Shown: in pieces, positions 29,805 to 38,775 of the stretch | Position numbering within the stretch: the first letter of the stretch is position 1 | Layout: each line of letters begins with the position of its first letter | Assembly (NCBI RefSeq): GCF_900176645.1 | Contig: NZ_FXAN01000051.1 | Span: forward strand, 1-64,000 | DNA from: Burkholderia singularis | GTDB taxonomy: Bacteria; Pseudomonadota; Gammaproteobacteria; Burkholderiales; Burkholderiaceae | DNA length: 64,000 nucleotides | Direction of reading: 5' to 3' | The notes under the pieces: generated by a model | Seen by the model: the letters and a program-made list of their open reading frames with translations, nothing else | Databases searched by the model: none | Told to the model about the DNA's origin: nothing | Position numbers and translations under genes: made by a program

Positions 29805-31889
29805 TCAGATGTTGGTGCTGGCGGGAATTCGACTTGGCAGCAAGTACGGATAAGGCGTGGCTCGCGTTAGATTGCGATTGTTAATCGTGGCTTCAGCCTG
29901 CTGAAGTGCTTGCTGAAATCGCTGCAGCGGGCCGCCGCTGTACGTGACCCTAGGATCAGTGATGAGCGGTAAGTACGGGAAGACATTGCTCCGATAGTCA
30001 CCGAGATTGCGGTAATAGATCCCGCCGAGCAACTCATAGATCGCGACGCGTTCGATCGCGGCGATCATTGGCGGCAACATCTTGTTCCAGCTATCCTGGC
30101 TTTGTCCGTTCGTGCCGGTTGGTGCCGGTGCGGACAGCAAGGCCGAGAGCGCCGGCGCATACGTACAGAGATCGCGCTGCGGAAAATTGATTGCTGCATG
30201 CTGCGCGCTCGCGTTGAAAATGACGAGCGTCAGCACGTTCACCAACTGCGGCTTCGACGTGATCGGTACAAAACCTTTGACATGTCCGTTGTTGGCGACA
30301 TCGTTGACCCATGCGGCGAGTTCATAATCGCCGGTGACATCGCTATCGGATTGATAATAGACGTCCACATAATCCGCGGCCCACGCGGCGATCGCATTCC
30401 AGATCAGCAGGCCGTCGTCCCGATAAGGGTAATCGGGCAGAAAGGCTGGATTGTCCACTTTGCGATTTGCCAGATCGGTCGGGAGCATATGTTGGTAGAA
30501 ATCGAATGCCAACCGATCTGCCGCCACGCCCTGCTCGATTAGCGGGATGGTCTCGGCAAACAGCGTATTGATGAACCCGAGAGGAACTGGCGGAAGCAGA
30601 ATGAGTGACGCGCTTTCGTTGATATAGAGCGTACCTTCGAAATGGGGCGTCAGCAGGAGATAAAGCGGATGGGTATTCGCGAGATTGCGATGGGTTGCCA
30701 TCGCGAAGACTTCGCTTACGAAGTGCGTGCGTGAAAGATGCACGAACATCTCATGATAATTCTCTTCGGCTCCCTGCACGACACTCTTGGCCTGCTGCCA
30801 TGCCCAGTATGCCGATGCATTGCTCGGGTCCGCGGGAAGGAAGATCGGATTGACGGACGGGTCCTGATCGCACTGGATGGCGACCGGTACCAACGACGTT
30901 CCGCCCTTCGGAATCGCGAATAGTGCGATCGGCGCGTATGAATAGCCGGTCCCGGTCAAGAGTTTGGAAACGGGGCCTGACGTGGCGACCTGTCCGAGCG
31001 CGGCGTAATCCAGCAGATACAGTCGATGCTCAAGTGCCGCTGTGCCGAGGTCGTCCGACGGTCCCATGACTTGTCGGTACTGCGTATTGGTCAACGGGAA
31101 CTTCGACGGAAGGCCGGAGACTCCTTGGATCAACGCGGGATTCTGGCCCCCGACGCGCAGATGTGCGAATACGCTGTCTTGATGAAACGTATTGGCAATG
31201 TCCGGTAACGGAATGGTCGCGAACAGCGCTTTATAGTTCGTTTCGTTGCGGTTGCTGTCCTGGGCTGCGTAGAGCAGATTCAACTGCGTAATGATCGATT
31301 GGATCAGAGTATGGATCGTTTGCAGCGTCGTCAGCAGTGTCGACTGGAGCGTCGAGATCTTCGCCAACGCAGCCGAATCGCCGGGATTGGCCAGCAGCGC
31401 GCTATAGCTCGATTGCACCGAGGCAATACTGGCAGTGATCGAATTCAACTGGTTCTGCCAGAGCGATACGGCACTGCTGGGAGCTGCCGCCAGGAAGTTG
31501 GTCAGAATCTTGACTAGGGTTTCGGCTGCCAGCAGTTGCCACTCGACGGTTGGCAAATCCTCAGCCGTTACGGTTGCCGCCATCGGAATATTCGCCGAGT
31601 TGGGGAAATTTTCTGTCCAGACATAGTTCAGTTTTTGAACTTCCGTATAGGTAGCCCGCGCGAGCCGCCCTTGAGGCGTGTCATATTGAGGCAGGGTCGG
31701 CACTAAAGTTGATCCTGCCGCCGCAGCCACCGTTTGGCTGGCTACTGGACTCGACGGACTGGACACTTTGCAGGCTGCGGAACAGAGCCAGTTACTCAAT
31801 CCGGAAAGCACCTCCGCCCGGACCGCAAGCGTCACTGCGGTGCTACCACCTATAACGGCCGTAGCCTTCACCATATCTCTTCGGTTCAT
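29805..31889 (-). CDS. Secreted bacterial lipoxygenase
   Basis: A 694-residue non-haem iron lipoxygenase, close to the 685 residues of P. aeruginosa LoxA. Iron ligands are visible as His384 and His389 (HLSRTH), His564 and Asn568 (QHAAIN), and the C-terminal Ile694 (STNI). Each is offset only 7-9 residues from my recollection of the Pseudomonas numbering (377, 382, 555, 559, 685). The N-terminus MNRRDMVKATAVIGG with a following hydrophobic stretch looks like a Tat signal, consistent with export of a folded metalloenzyme. A Ser/Ala/Thr-rich helical region at about 130-200 is typical of bacterial lids. It oxygenates polyunsaturated fatty acids to hydroperoxides. It lies between the beta-oxidation and ccm genes but lacks the shared operator. 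Confidence 0.9.
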   Translation of the reverse strand: MNRRDMVKATAVIGGSTAVTLAVRAEVLSGLSNWLCSAACKVSSPSSPVASQTVAAAAGSTLVPTLPQYDTPQGRLARATYTEVQKLNYVWTENFPNSANIPMAATVTAEDLPTVEWQLLAAETLVKILTNFLAAAPSSAVSLWQNQLNSITASIASVQSSYSALLANPGDSAALAKISTLQSTLLTTLQTIHTLIQSIITQLNLLYAAQDSNRNETNYKALFATIPLPDIANTFHQDSVFAHLRVGGQNPALIQGVSGLPSKFPLTNTQYRQVMGPSDDLGTAALEHRLYLLDYAALGQVATSGPVSKLLTGTGYSYAPIALFAIPKGGTSLVPVAIQCDQDPSVNPIFLPADPSNASAYWAWQQAKSVVQGAEENYHEMFVHLSRTHFVSEVFAMATHRNLANTHPLYLLLTPHFEGTLYINESASLILLPPVPLGFINTLFAETIPLIEQGVAADRLAFDFYQHMLPTDLANRKVDNPAFLPDYPYRDDGLLIWNAIAAWAADYVDVYYQSDSDVTGDYELAAWVNDVANNGHVKGFVPITSKPQLVNVLTLVIFNASAQHAAINFPQRDLCTYAPALSALLSAPAPTGTNGQSQDSWNKMLPPMIAAIERVAIYELLGGIYYRNLGDYRSNVFPYLPLITDPRVTYSGGPLQRFQQALQQAEATINNRNLTRATPYPYLLPSRIPASTNI

Positions 31890-31956
31890 ATTTGGAATCC
31901 CATCCTGAAACCTGCGTTTGCGACTGTGCCAATCTTGTAAATTTGGATACCTAAGT

Positions 31957-32039
31957 AATAAAAGCAAATTGTCTAATGCGATCAACCTTTCCCGATTAAC
32001 GAGAGAATTTTCCGGAAAACAGATTCTCGAATCGATTCG
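31957..32039 (-). promoter_or_regulatory. Candidate lipoxygenase promoter with two upstream palindromes
   Basis: On the minus strand a -35-like TTGATC (31985-31980) and -10-like TTTATT (31962-31957) are separated by 17 bp, ending about 67 bp before the lipoxygenase ATG. Upstream are two perfect 12-bp palindromes, TTTTCCGGAAAA at 32008-32019 and CGAATCGATTCG at 32028-32039. The first is nested in GAGAAT...ATTCTC arms (32003-32008 and 32023-32028). They would sit about 60 and 80 bp upstream of the transcript start, so they are plausible activator sites. They differ from the six-site operator. Confidence 0.45.
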
Positions 32040-32203
32040 GGGTTTCTAAATCCACTCGTCTGCTCGAGCGCACTGCTACCGAGCGAGCGCAAATTCCAGT
32101 TGTGCGAACGTGCTGGCAATCCATCCCGATCGAGATCAGCATCAAAATCCACGAGATCATCGCATGCCACAGAACACACCTTACGATGCGGCGGCCCTGC
32201 CGG

Positions 32204-32977
32204 CTATTTGGGACGGGAGGCAACCGGCGCGACGTCCGCGTCCGGCGGCAGTCCGGCCAATTGGCGAACTCGCACGATGGCGCCGCGTATCTTCTGCGAG
32301 AGCGGGCTGTCCGCCGGCTCCACTTGCAGCAGCGTGTTCCAGTACTGCAACGTGCTCTTATAGTCGCTGCGGTTGAAGGCCACGGCTCCAGCGAAAGCGA
32401 GCACCTTGGGATTCTTCGGATCGATCTCGAGCGCACGGGCAATCAGTTTGGCCGGTTCTCCCTCGAGGCTGCGACCGTTCGCGATTGCGAGTGATTCGGC
32501 GTAGTCAACGAGCATTGAGGCATCGTCTGGCCGCAGCTTGGCTGCCTGTTTGTAAGCCTCCACGGCTTGAGCATGCTTGCCCAGGTTCGCGTAAGCGCGT
32601 GCAAGCATCCACCAGCCTTCGGCGTCGTTAGGTCGGTTCTTCATGCGCTCGGCCAACTGGTCGACCAGGAGCTGATCTGGCAGCGTCGAGCGGGGAGCGG
32701 CGCCATCGCTTCCCGAGACTCGCGGGGATGAACTATTCGGGCCGAGGGGGAGGCTGGAGGGCGAGCCGATCCAGTAGTAGCCGCCGCCCGCAACGACGCA
32801 GAGCAACAGCGCCAGTGCGACGGCCAGGGCAGGCGACGCCACGGATCGCGTCTCGCGGGCTTGCTTGCCGGACGCATTCCGCTCAGCGCGATCGAAGGGC
32901 CACCATGAAAGCCGCGTCAGTAGCGCGGCTGCCAACAGGCACATCGCAATAGCGCTCAAATAGAAGGCGGCCGTCAT
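32204..32977 (-). CDS. ccmI: Cytochrome c biogenesis protein CcmI (TPR protein)
   Basis: This 257-residue protein has two N-terminal membrane segments (about residues 3-20 and 48-70) and a periplasmic TPR domain (AEGWWMLARAYANLGKHAQAVEAYKQAAKLRPDD in blocks from about residue 120). CcmI presents apocytochrome c, holding its C-terminal helix for haem ligation by CcmF/CcmH. The TPR part here is short, about one half of the length of long CcmI proteins, resembling the fused C-terminal part of E. coli CcmH. Its start overlaps the ccmH stop by 4 bp. It is the last gene of the ccm operon. Confidence 0.85.
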   Translation of the reverse strand: MTAAFYLSAIAMCLLAAALLTRLSWWPFDRAERNASGKQARETRSVASPALAVALALLLCVVAGGGYYWIGSPSSLPLGPNSSSPRVSGSDGAAPRSTLPDQLLVDQLAERMKNRPNDAEGWWMLARAYANLGKHAQAVEAYKQAAKLRPDDASMLVDYAESLAIANGRSLEGEPAKLIARALEIDPKNPKVLAFAGAVAFNRSDYKSTLQYWNTLLQVEPADSPLSQKIRGAIVRVRQLAGLPPDADVAPVASRPK

Positions 32978-33429
32978 GACTGAGTTTCCCGCGCGGCGCC
33001 GCGCTCGTCGAGTGTGTCGGGCTCAAAGCAGTCGTCGCTCATTCGGGCGCGCCGACGCAGCACCAAGAACAGACTCGTGGCGCCGATCAGCAAAAGCGCG
33101 GCGGGGCCGAGCCACAGCAGCAGGGTGGTGGCCTTGAACGGCGGACGGTAGAGCACGAAGTCGCCATAGCGGTCCGTCATGTACTTGACGATCTGCTCGT
33201 CGCTTTCGTGCTTGCGCAACATCACGCGTACCTCTTCTCTCAAGTCTTCCGCAAGATCCGCATGCGAATCGGCAATGGTCTGGTTTTGACATACCAGGCA
33301 GCGCAGCTCGCCTGTGATACGCAGCATATGCGCTTCCAGAGTCGGATCGTCAGCGGCCGGTGTGGCATCCTTGGCGCTGGAAACCAGGGATAGCAGGCCC
33401 AGAAGCACTGAGGCGAGAAGCCTAGCCAT
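32974..33429 (-). CDS. ccmH: Cytochrome c maturation thiol-reductase CcmH
   Basis: A 151-residue protein with an N-terminal signal (ASVLLGLLSLVSSA) and the redox motif LRCLVC in GELRCLVCQNQTIADSHADLAEDLREEV (about residues 38-65). The conserved MTDRYGDFVLYRPPF and one C-terminal membrane helix (LLWLGPAALLLIGATSLFLVL) follow. Reduced CcmH helps keep the CxxCH cysteines of apocytochromes in the thiol state. It overlaps ccmG by 8 bp and ccmI by 4 bp. Confidence 0.93.
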   Translation of the reverse strand: MARLLASVLLGLLSLVSSAKDATPAADDPTLEAHMLRITGELRCLVCQNQTIADSHADLAEDLREEVRVMLRKHESDEQIVKYMTDRYGDFVLYRPPFKATTLLLWLGPAALLLIGATSLFLVLRRRARMSDDCFEPDTLDERGAARETQS

Positions 33430-33952
33430 TGAGTTGCCTTAACAAGGGAAGGACACGCTCGTTAATGACCTGAGCCGTGAGTGGGCCAGTCTGCTTGAAG
33501 CGGATTACTCCCCGCTTATCAATGATGAAGGTCTCGGGTACCCCGTAGACGCCGAAGTCGATGCCCACGTGTCCGTCCTGGTCGAAGGCCGATGCCTCGT
33601 AAGGGTTGCCGAACCGGCTCAGCCAGCCAACGCCGTCGGCGCGCTTGTCCTTGTAATTCAGGCCGATGATGGGGACAGCCCCGGTGCGTGAGAAGGCTAC
33701 CAGCGTAGGATGCTCCTCGCGGCAGGCGACGCACCACGAGGCCCACACGTTGAGCATCCAGACTCTGCCCAACATGTCGTCGCGCCGGACGAGGGCGGAC
33801 GGATCATCCAGCCGCGTCAACACGAAGCGCGGCGCTGGCTTGTCGATCAGTGGCGAAGGCACCTCGTGGGGGTCTAGTCGCAGGCCGCGCCACAGGAAGC
33901 CCGCGAGGATCGCGAACACGACGAGTGGTAAGAGGAAGCGCAGGCTTTTCAT
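33422..33952 (-). CDS. ccmG: Thiol:disulfide interchange protein CcmG/DsbE
   Basis: A 176-residue membrane-anchored thioredoxin-like protein. The N-terminal anchor is FLLPLVVFAILAGFLWRGL and the active-site motif is WASWCVACREEHP (about residues 68-80). GVYGVPETFIIDKRGVIRFKQTGPLT carries the cis-Pro region. CcmG supplies electrons to reduce apocytochrome c or CcmH. The CVAC dipeptide replaces the more common CPTC/CEPC but the two cysteines are intact. Both ends overlap neighbours, showing tight operon packing. Confidence 0.93.
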   Translation of the reverse strand: MKSLRFLLPLVVFAILAGFLWRGLRLDPHEVPSPLIDKPAPRFVLTRLDDPSALVRRDDMLGRVWMLNVWASWCVACREEHPTLVAFSRTGAVPIIGLNYKDKRADGVGWLSRFGNPYEASAFDQDGHVGIDFGVYGVPETFIIDKRGVIRFKQTGPLTAQVINERVLPLLRQLNG

Positions 33953-35940
33953 GCGTCGGCTCCCGAACTTGCGCAGGCGGTCCGACGCTGATCGGCCTTT
34001 GAGCGGGCGCGATAGCGGCGGTCGCTGGCAGCCAGGGCGCCGCCGATCGCCATCAGCAGGCAGCCCCCCCAGATCCAGTCGACAAAAGGCTTGACGTAGA
34101 CGCGCACGATCCAGGTGCCGCCGCCGTGAATCGGTTCGCCCAGCGAGACATAGAGATCGCGCGTCAGACCGGGATCGATCGCCGCCTCGGTCATGGGGGT
34201 GCGCTGTACGCGGTAGATACGTTTTTCGGGCCGCAGCTGCACCACCGGACGACCATTGCGCGTGACCTCGATCAGGCCCTGCACGCCATCGTAGTTGGGC
34301 CCCTGCATGTCCCTGACGCCACGGAATGCGAAGACGTAACCGGCCAGCTCAGTGGTGTCGCCGACGTCCATCCTCACGTCGCGCTCGACTTCGAAGGTCT
34401 TGACCATGCTCACCCCAAAAGCGAAGGCGGCGACCCCGAGATGGGCAATCATCATGCCGATCATGGCGCGTGGCAACAGGCGCAGGCGGGCTATGAGCTT
34501 CGTCTTGACACCGCCGGTGGGCCGCACGCGCTCCCATAGGTCGGTCGCGACGGAAGCCACAATCCAGTAGGCCATCAGGAAGCCCAACGTCGGTCCCAGC
34601 GAGAGGCGGCCGGCCAGCCAGCCGGTCGCGGCGGCGGCGATTACCGCCACCGCGGCGGCCCAGCGCAGGCGTTTGGCGAGATCGGGCAACTCGGTTTCTT
34701 TCCAGCGCGCCAGTGGGCCGACGCCGAGCAGGAAGACCACCGGCGCCATCAACGGTACGAAGACCGTGTCAAAGTAGGGGGGGCCGACTGAGATCTTGCC
34801 CATGCCCAGCGCATCGAGCAGCAGCGGGTAGAGCGTGCCCAACAGCACTGACAGCATTGCCACGATAAACAGCACGTTGTTGCCGAGCAGCATGGTCTCG
34901 CGCGACACGATGCCAAAGCGTGCGCCTAGCCCGACCTTAGGGGCGCGCCAGGCATACAGGGCCAGCGAGCTGCCGATCACGACGGCGAGGAACGTCAGGA
35001 TGAAAAGGCCGCGGCGGGGATCAGTCGCGAAGGCATGCACGGAGGACAGCACACCTGAGCGGACGAGGAAGGTGCCAAGCAGCGACAGCGAAAAGGTGAT
35101 GATCGCCAGCAATACGGTCCAGGACTTGAAGGCACCGCGCTTCTCAGTCACAGCTAGCGAATGAATCAACGCCGTGCCGGCTAGCCACGGCATGAAGGAG
35201 GCATTTTCCACCGGGTCCCAGAACCACCAGCCGCCCCAGCCCAGCACGTAATAGGCCCACATGCTGCCCAGCATGATGCCGATGGTGAGGGAGAGCCAGG
35301 CCGCCGTGGTCCAAGGGCGGGTCCAGCGCGCCCAGGTGGCGTCCAGATTGCCGCCCAGCAGCGCCGCTAGCGCAAAGGCGAAGGCTACCGAAAAGCCGAC
35401 ATAGCCCATGTAAAGCATGGGCGGATGAGCCACCATGCCCGGGTCCTGCAGCAGCGGATTCAGATCGTTGCCGTCTGGCGGTACGGGAGACAGGCGCACG
35501 AAGGGGTTGGACGTGGTGAGCATGAACAGCAGAAAGCCCACGCTGATCAATCCCATCACCGCGAGGATGCGCGCCACGAGTGGCTGCGGCAAATGCCGGC
35601 TGCGCTGCGCGACGGCCAGCATCCAGATGCTGAGCATCATCAGCCATAGCAGCAACGAGCCCTCGTGTCCTCCCCAGACACCGGCGATGCGGTAGGGCAG
35701 CGGCAGGGCGCTGTTGGAATTGGATGCCACGTAGAGCACTGAGAAGTCGTTGCGTGCGAAGCAGCTCGCGAGGCACAGGAAGGCAATGCCGACGAGTATG
35801 AAATGTGTCTGCGCTGCAGGGCGAGCGAGCGACATCCAGTCGACTCTCGCGCGGGCCGCACCCAGCAGAGGCAGCGTGCCCAGGATCAGGGCAACGGCAA
35901 GCGCCAGCAGCAGCGCGATTTGTCCAAGCTCGGGAATCAT
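33949..35940 (-). CDS. ccmF: Cytochrome c haem lyase subunit CcmF
   Basis: A 663-residue polytopic membrane protein. The WWD domain [20 protein letters not shown] lies at about residues 230-250. Conserved haem-ligand histidines are in [13 protein letters not shown] and [14 protein letters not shown] and in [16 protein letters not shown]-terminal membrane helix ([24 protein letters not shown]) follows a large periplasmic domain. CcmF takes haem from holo-CcmE and forms the thioether bonds on CxxCH motifs, here most obviously those of the neighbouring dihaem oxygenase. Length matches the family. Confidence 0.95.
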   Translation of the reverse strand: MIPELGQIALLLALAVALILGTLPLLGAARARVDWMSLARPAAQTHFILVGIAFLCLASCFARNDFSVLYVASNSNSALPLPYRIAGVWGGHEGSLLLWLMMLSIWMLAVAQRSRHLPQPLVARILAVMGLISVGFLLFMLTTSNPFVRLSPVPPDGNDLNPLLQDPGMVAHPPMLYMGYVGFSVAFAFALAALLGGNLDATWARWTRPWTTAAWLSLTIGIMLGSMWAYYVLGWGGWWFWDPVENASFMPWLAGTALIHSLAVTEKRGAFKSWTVLLAIITFSLSLLGTFLVRSGVLSSVHAFATDPRRGLFILTFLAVVIGSSLALYAWRAPKVGLGARFGIVSRETMLLGNNVLFIVAMLSVLLGTLYPLLLDALGMGKISVGPPYFDTVFVPLMAPVVFLLGVGPLARWKETELPDLAKRLRWAAAVAVIAAAATGWLAGRLSLGPTLGFLMAYWIVASVATDLWERVRPTGGVKTKLIARLRLLPRAMIGMMIAHLGVAAFAFGVSMVKTFEVERDVRMDVGDTTELAGYVFAFRGVRDMQGPNYDGVQGLIEVTRNGRPVVQLRPEKRIYRVQRTPMTEAAIDPGLTRDLYVSLGEPIHGGGTWIVRVYVKPFVDWIWGGCLLMAIGGALAASDRRYRARSKADQRRTACASSGADA

Positions 35941-36404
35941 GGTCTGCCTGCCTCCTTGACCACCGTGGCGGCGACTTTGTCGTTGATACGATGAGCTTGC
36001 TTCAGTGCGTCGGCCGCCTCGGGCGGCATGTAGTTCTCATCGTGCTTGGCCAATATCTCGCGAGCGACGAAGACGCCATCTCCGCTAATCTGCCCCTGGG
36101 CCACCACACCCTTGCCCTCCCTGAAGAGGTCTGGGAGGATGCCCTCATAGCGCACCGGTATGGTCCGCACGGTGTCTGTCACTAGGAAGTTCACCGTCAG
36201 GCCATCGCGCCGCACGCTGCCGTTTTCCACCAGGCCGCCCAGCCGAAAGGTGCGACCCGCCGGCGCCTCCTTGGCAAACACCTGCGATGGCGAATAGAAG
36301 AACACCAGATTGCTGCGGAAGGCATTGAGCACCAGTGTGGCGCCTACGCCCACCGCAGCGGCGATGCCCAGCGCGATAGCCAAACGCATGTGGCGAGGCT
36401 TCAT
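35937..36404 (-). CDS. ccmE: Haem chaperone CcmE
   Basis: The 155-residue protein has a single N-terminal membrane helix ([22 protein letters not shown]) and the conserved [12 protein letters not shown]. The covalent haem-binding His is in the C-terminal [13 protein letters not shown] (about residue 127). The ATG at 36404 is chosen over a far-upstream start because it overlaps the ccmD stop in the usual ATGA arrangement and gives a normal length. CcmE carries haem from CcmC to CcmF in the periplasm. Confidence 0.94.
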   Translation of the reverse strand: MKPRHMRLAIALGIAAAVGVGATLVLNAFRSNLVFFYSPSQVFAKEAPAGRTFRLGGLVENGSVRRDGLTVNFLVTDTVRTIPVRYEGILPDLFREGKGVVAQGQISGDGVFVAREILAKHDENYMPPEAADALKQAHRINDKVAATVVKEAGRP

Positions 36405-36577
36405 GGCCGTGACTCCGCTTTCCGGGCGCGCGCCGCATCCAGTAGGGCGCGCCGCCGGCGGTGCGCCGCCGCCCGAGGTTCCAGCAGCATGATCAACGCA
36501 GTCACCGAGTAAGCTCCCCAAACATAGAGACCGTAGCCGCCCATGGCCAGGAATTCGGATGCAGTGTGCCAGTTCAT
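36401..36577 (-). CDS. ccmD: Haem exporter protein CcmD
   Basis: A 58-residue small membrane protein, [25 protein letters not shown] and so on, with the typical single helix and a Arg-rich cytoplasmic tail ([13 protein letters not shown]). The start at 36577 is fixed by a 4-bp ATGA overlap with the ccmC stop, and its own stop overlaps the ccmE start in the same way. CcmD is needed for release of holo-CcmE from the CcmABC complex. Confidence 0.88.
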   Translation of the reverse strand: MNWHTASEFLAMGGYGLYVWGAYSVTALIMLLEPRAAAHRRRRALLDAARARKAESRP

Positions 36578-37338
36578 GCGGATCGCTCCGTGCCGAGATT
36601 CGAGGAGGATGCCGACGCCAACTCGCGCACCCAATCGGCGTGTGATTCACGCTCCAGCACGATTGCCGTGGCTCGGGTGAACACCACCGCAAAGGTGTAC
36701 GCCCAGAATGCGAAGATCATCAATAACATCGCGACGAGCATGACGGTGGCCATCTTGGGCGCGGCCGTCATGCTGACGGTGGCACCCTGGTGCAGCGTGT
36801 TCCACCAGCGCACCGAGAAATAGATGACCGGTACATTGACGGTGCCGACGATCGCTAGCAACGCACCGGCCTTATCGGTGCGCCGCACGTCGTCGATCGC
36901 CCCGGTCAGCGCGATGTAGCCGAAGAAGAGGAAGAGCAGGATCAGCTCCGACGTTAGCCTGGCATCCCACACCCACCAGGTGCCCCAAGCCGGTTTGCCC
37001 CAGAACGAGCCGGTCCATAGCGCGATGAACGTAAACAACGCACCGGTCGGCGCCAGCGCGTGCGCCAGCATCGAGGCCATGCGCGCATTCAATATCCAGC
37101 CGACGGCGGCCCAGCCGGCCATCGCCAGATAGATCACCATTGACATCCAGGCCGCCGGCACATGGATGAAGATGATGCGGTAGGCTTCTCCCTGCTGGGC
37201 ATCCGTGGGTGCGACGAACAAGCCGGTGTACAGCCCGATCAGCGCAAGCAGTACCGCCGTGGTCCACAGCCAGGGGATGAGCAAGCTGGCCAGTCTGTAG
37301 AAACGCGAAGGTGCCGAGAAAGTGAACCAGCGGATCAT
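36574..37338 (-). CDS. ccmC: Haem transporter/handling protein CcmC
   Basis: A 254-residue protein with six membrane helices and the WWD motif [23 protein letters not shown] (about residues 113-135, read in two parts). The two axial His are in [12 protein letters not shown] (about residue 59) and [11 protein letters not shown] (about 182). It loads haem onto CcmE together with CcmAB and CcmD. Spacing to ccmB is 10 bp and it overlaps ccmD by 4 bp. All diagnostic residues are intact. Confidence 0.95.
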   Translation of the reverse strand: MIRWFTFSAPSRFYRLASLLIPWLWTTAVLLALIGLYTGLFVAPTDAQQGEAYRIIFIHVPAAWMSMVIYLAMAGWAAVGWILNARMASMLAHALAPTGALFTFIALWTGSFWGKPAWGTWWVWDARLTSELILLFLFFGYIALTGAIDDVRRTDKAGALLAIVGTVNVPVIYFSVRWWNTLHQGATVSMTAAPKMATVMLVAMLLMIFAFWAYTFAVVFTRATAIVLERESHADWVRELASASSSNLGTERSA

Positions 37339-37348
37339 CGTAAGCTCC

Positions 37349-38017
37349 TCATTCCAGCGAGATACGCAGAGCTGCCGACGTGGCCGGCGGTGCGGTCAGT
37401 GCAGCAAAGATCAGCAGGGCGCCGAGGATCGAATAGTGCCCGCTTGGCGATTGCCCCGCTTCGGCTGCGCTGATTGCGCCGGCGCCGAAGATCAGTACCG
37501 GAAGGGACAGTGGCAGAACCAGCAGGATGATCAATACGCCGGCGCTACGCAGACCCAGCGTGAGGGCAGCCCCCACCGAGCCAAGCAGGCTCAATATCGG
37601 CGTGCCCAGCAGCAGCGTTGTGCTCAGCACGAGCAAGGACGGCAGGCTCATGCCGAGCATCAGGCCAATCACCGGCGCAGTCACGATCAGCGGCAGCCCG
37701 GTCAGCGTCCAATGTGCGGCGACCTTGGCGCACGCGATCACAATGCCGCTGTGGCCCGACAGCAGCATCTGCTCCAGCGAGCCATCGGTGAAATCGCCGG
37801 CATACAGGCCGCTCACGGACAACATGGAGGCCAGCAACGCACAGACCCAGACCACGCCAGGCGCCATCTCGCGCAGCATCCGCGGTTCGGGCCCGACGCC
37901 TAACGGGAACAAGCTGACCGCGATAATGATGAAGGCCATCGGCAGCAGTGCTTCGATGCGTCGGCGCAAGGCCAGCCGCAGATCGCGTAGATAAAGGGCG
38001 AAAAAAGCCGCGTGCAT
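37349..38017 (-). CDS. ccmB: Haem exporter membrane subunit CcmB
   Basis: The 222-residue integral membrane protein has six predicted helices. The characteristic start is FFALYLRDLRLALRRRIEALLPMAFIIIAVSLFPLGVGPEP (given in part) and the ABC-partner region is LFAGDFTDGSLEQMLL-like, here LYAGDFTDGSLEQMLLSGH (about 70-88). With CcmA it forms the ABC transporter whose ATPase activity releases holo-CcmE. It begins one base before the ccmA stop region ends, so the two genes are adjacent without a gap. Confidence 0.93.
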   Translation of the reverse strand: MHAAFFALYLRDLRLALRRRIEALLPMAFIIIAVSLFPLGVGPEPRMLREMAPGVVWVCALLASMLSVSGLYAGDFTDGSLEQMLLSGHSGIVIACAKVAAHWTLTGLPLIVTAPVIGLMLGMSLPSLLVLSTTLLLGTPILSLLGSVGAALTLGLRSAGVLIILLVLPLSLPVLIFGAGAISAAEAGQSPSGHYSILGALLIFAALTAPPATSAALRISLE

Positions 38018-38018
38018 C

Positions 38019-38693
38019 TCAGCAATACCGGTCCAGGTTGATTTCCTTCGGCCGTAGCATTCCGATATCCACGGCTTGGTGGCTGGTCAGCAGCGTCGTG
38101 CCGCCGCAGCTTGCATGCTTGTGCAATGTGTCGCAGAGACGCGCCACGCCATCGGTGTCGAGCGCGTCGAAAGGCTCGTCGAGAATCCATAGCGAAGGTC
38201 TATCGTCTGCCGTAAGGCGGGCCAGCGTGACACGGCGCCGCTGGCCTTGCGAGAGCGTGCGTACCATCGCGTTGTGCTGACTTTGCAGATCCCACGCTTG
38301 CAGTGCGGCATGCACCGTCAAGTTGTCGCTGGGTCGGTCGTGGATGCGCAGCAAAAACGTGAGCGCTTCACTGACCGTGAGGTCTTCCTTCAACGCGTTG
38401 CTGTGGGCAACGTAGATGAGTTGCCGTCGAAAACTGTCAGCTTGCCGCACCGGCACGCCGCCCCAGCTTATCTGCCCGGTCTCGGGGAGCGACAAGCCAG
38501 CCGCCAGCTTGAGCAGACTGGTTTTGCCGCTGCCGTTATGCCCGCGCACCCACAAGATTTCTCCTGCCCCCACACTGAGATCGAGATCCTTGAAGAGGAG
38601 TTTGTTGCCTCGTCGGCAGGCAAGCCCTATGGCGGTCAAGCGTGGCGAGACCGCTGTGGAGCAAGGACTATCGCAATGCGATTGAATCGACAT
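38019..38693 (-). CDS. ccmA: Haem exporter ATP-binding subunit CcmA
   Basis: A 224-residue ABC ATPase with Walker A GHNGSGKTSLLKLAAGL (about 54-70), ABC signature LSQGQRRRVTLARL (about 145) and Walker B LWILDEPFDALD, followed by the His-loop LLTSHQ. The assigned ATG at 38693 lies only 6 nt after the T-run of the upstream terminator and has no ribosome site. An internal start, such as the TTG of LTAIGLACRR about 18 codons in, would still give a normal CcmA N-terminus. It is the first gene of the ccmABCDEFGHI operon. Confidence 0.93.
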   Translation of the reverse strand: MSIQSHCDSPCSTAVSPRLTAIGLACRRGNKLLFKDLDLSVGAGEILWVRGHNGSGKTSLLKLAAGLSLPETGQISWGGVPVRQADSFRRQLIYVAHSNALKEDLTVSEALTFLLRIHDRPSDNLTVHAALQAWDLQSQHNAMVRTLSQGQRRRVTLARLTADDRPSLWILDEPFDALDTDGVARLCDTLHKHASCGGTTLLTSHQAVDIGMLRPKEINLDRYC

Positions 38694-38699
38694 GTGTTT

Positions 38700-38732
38700 A
38701 AAAAACCGCTTGCCGGAGGGGCCGGCAAGCGG
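38700..38732 (-). terminator. Intrinsic terminator after the RoxA-type oxygenase gene
   Basis: A perfect 11-bp stem, CCGCTTGCCGG (38706-38716) with CCGGCAAGCGG (38722-38732), has a 5-nt loop. On the minus strand it is followed by six T (38705-38700). It lies 44 bp past the stop of the dihaem oxygenase and immediately before the first ccmA start codon. Confidence 0.9.
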
Positions 38733-38775
38733 AATTCACCACTGGAGAAGAGAGCAACACCACTACATCACGCCG

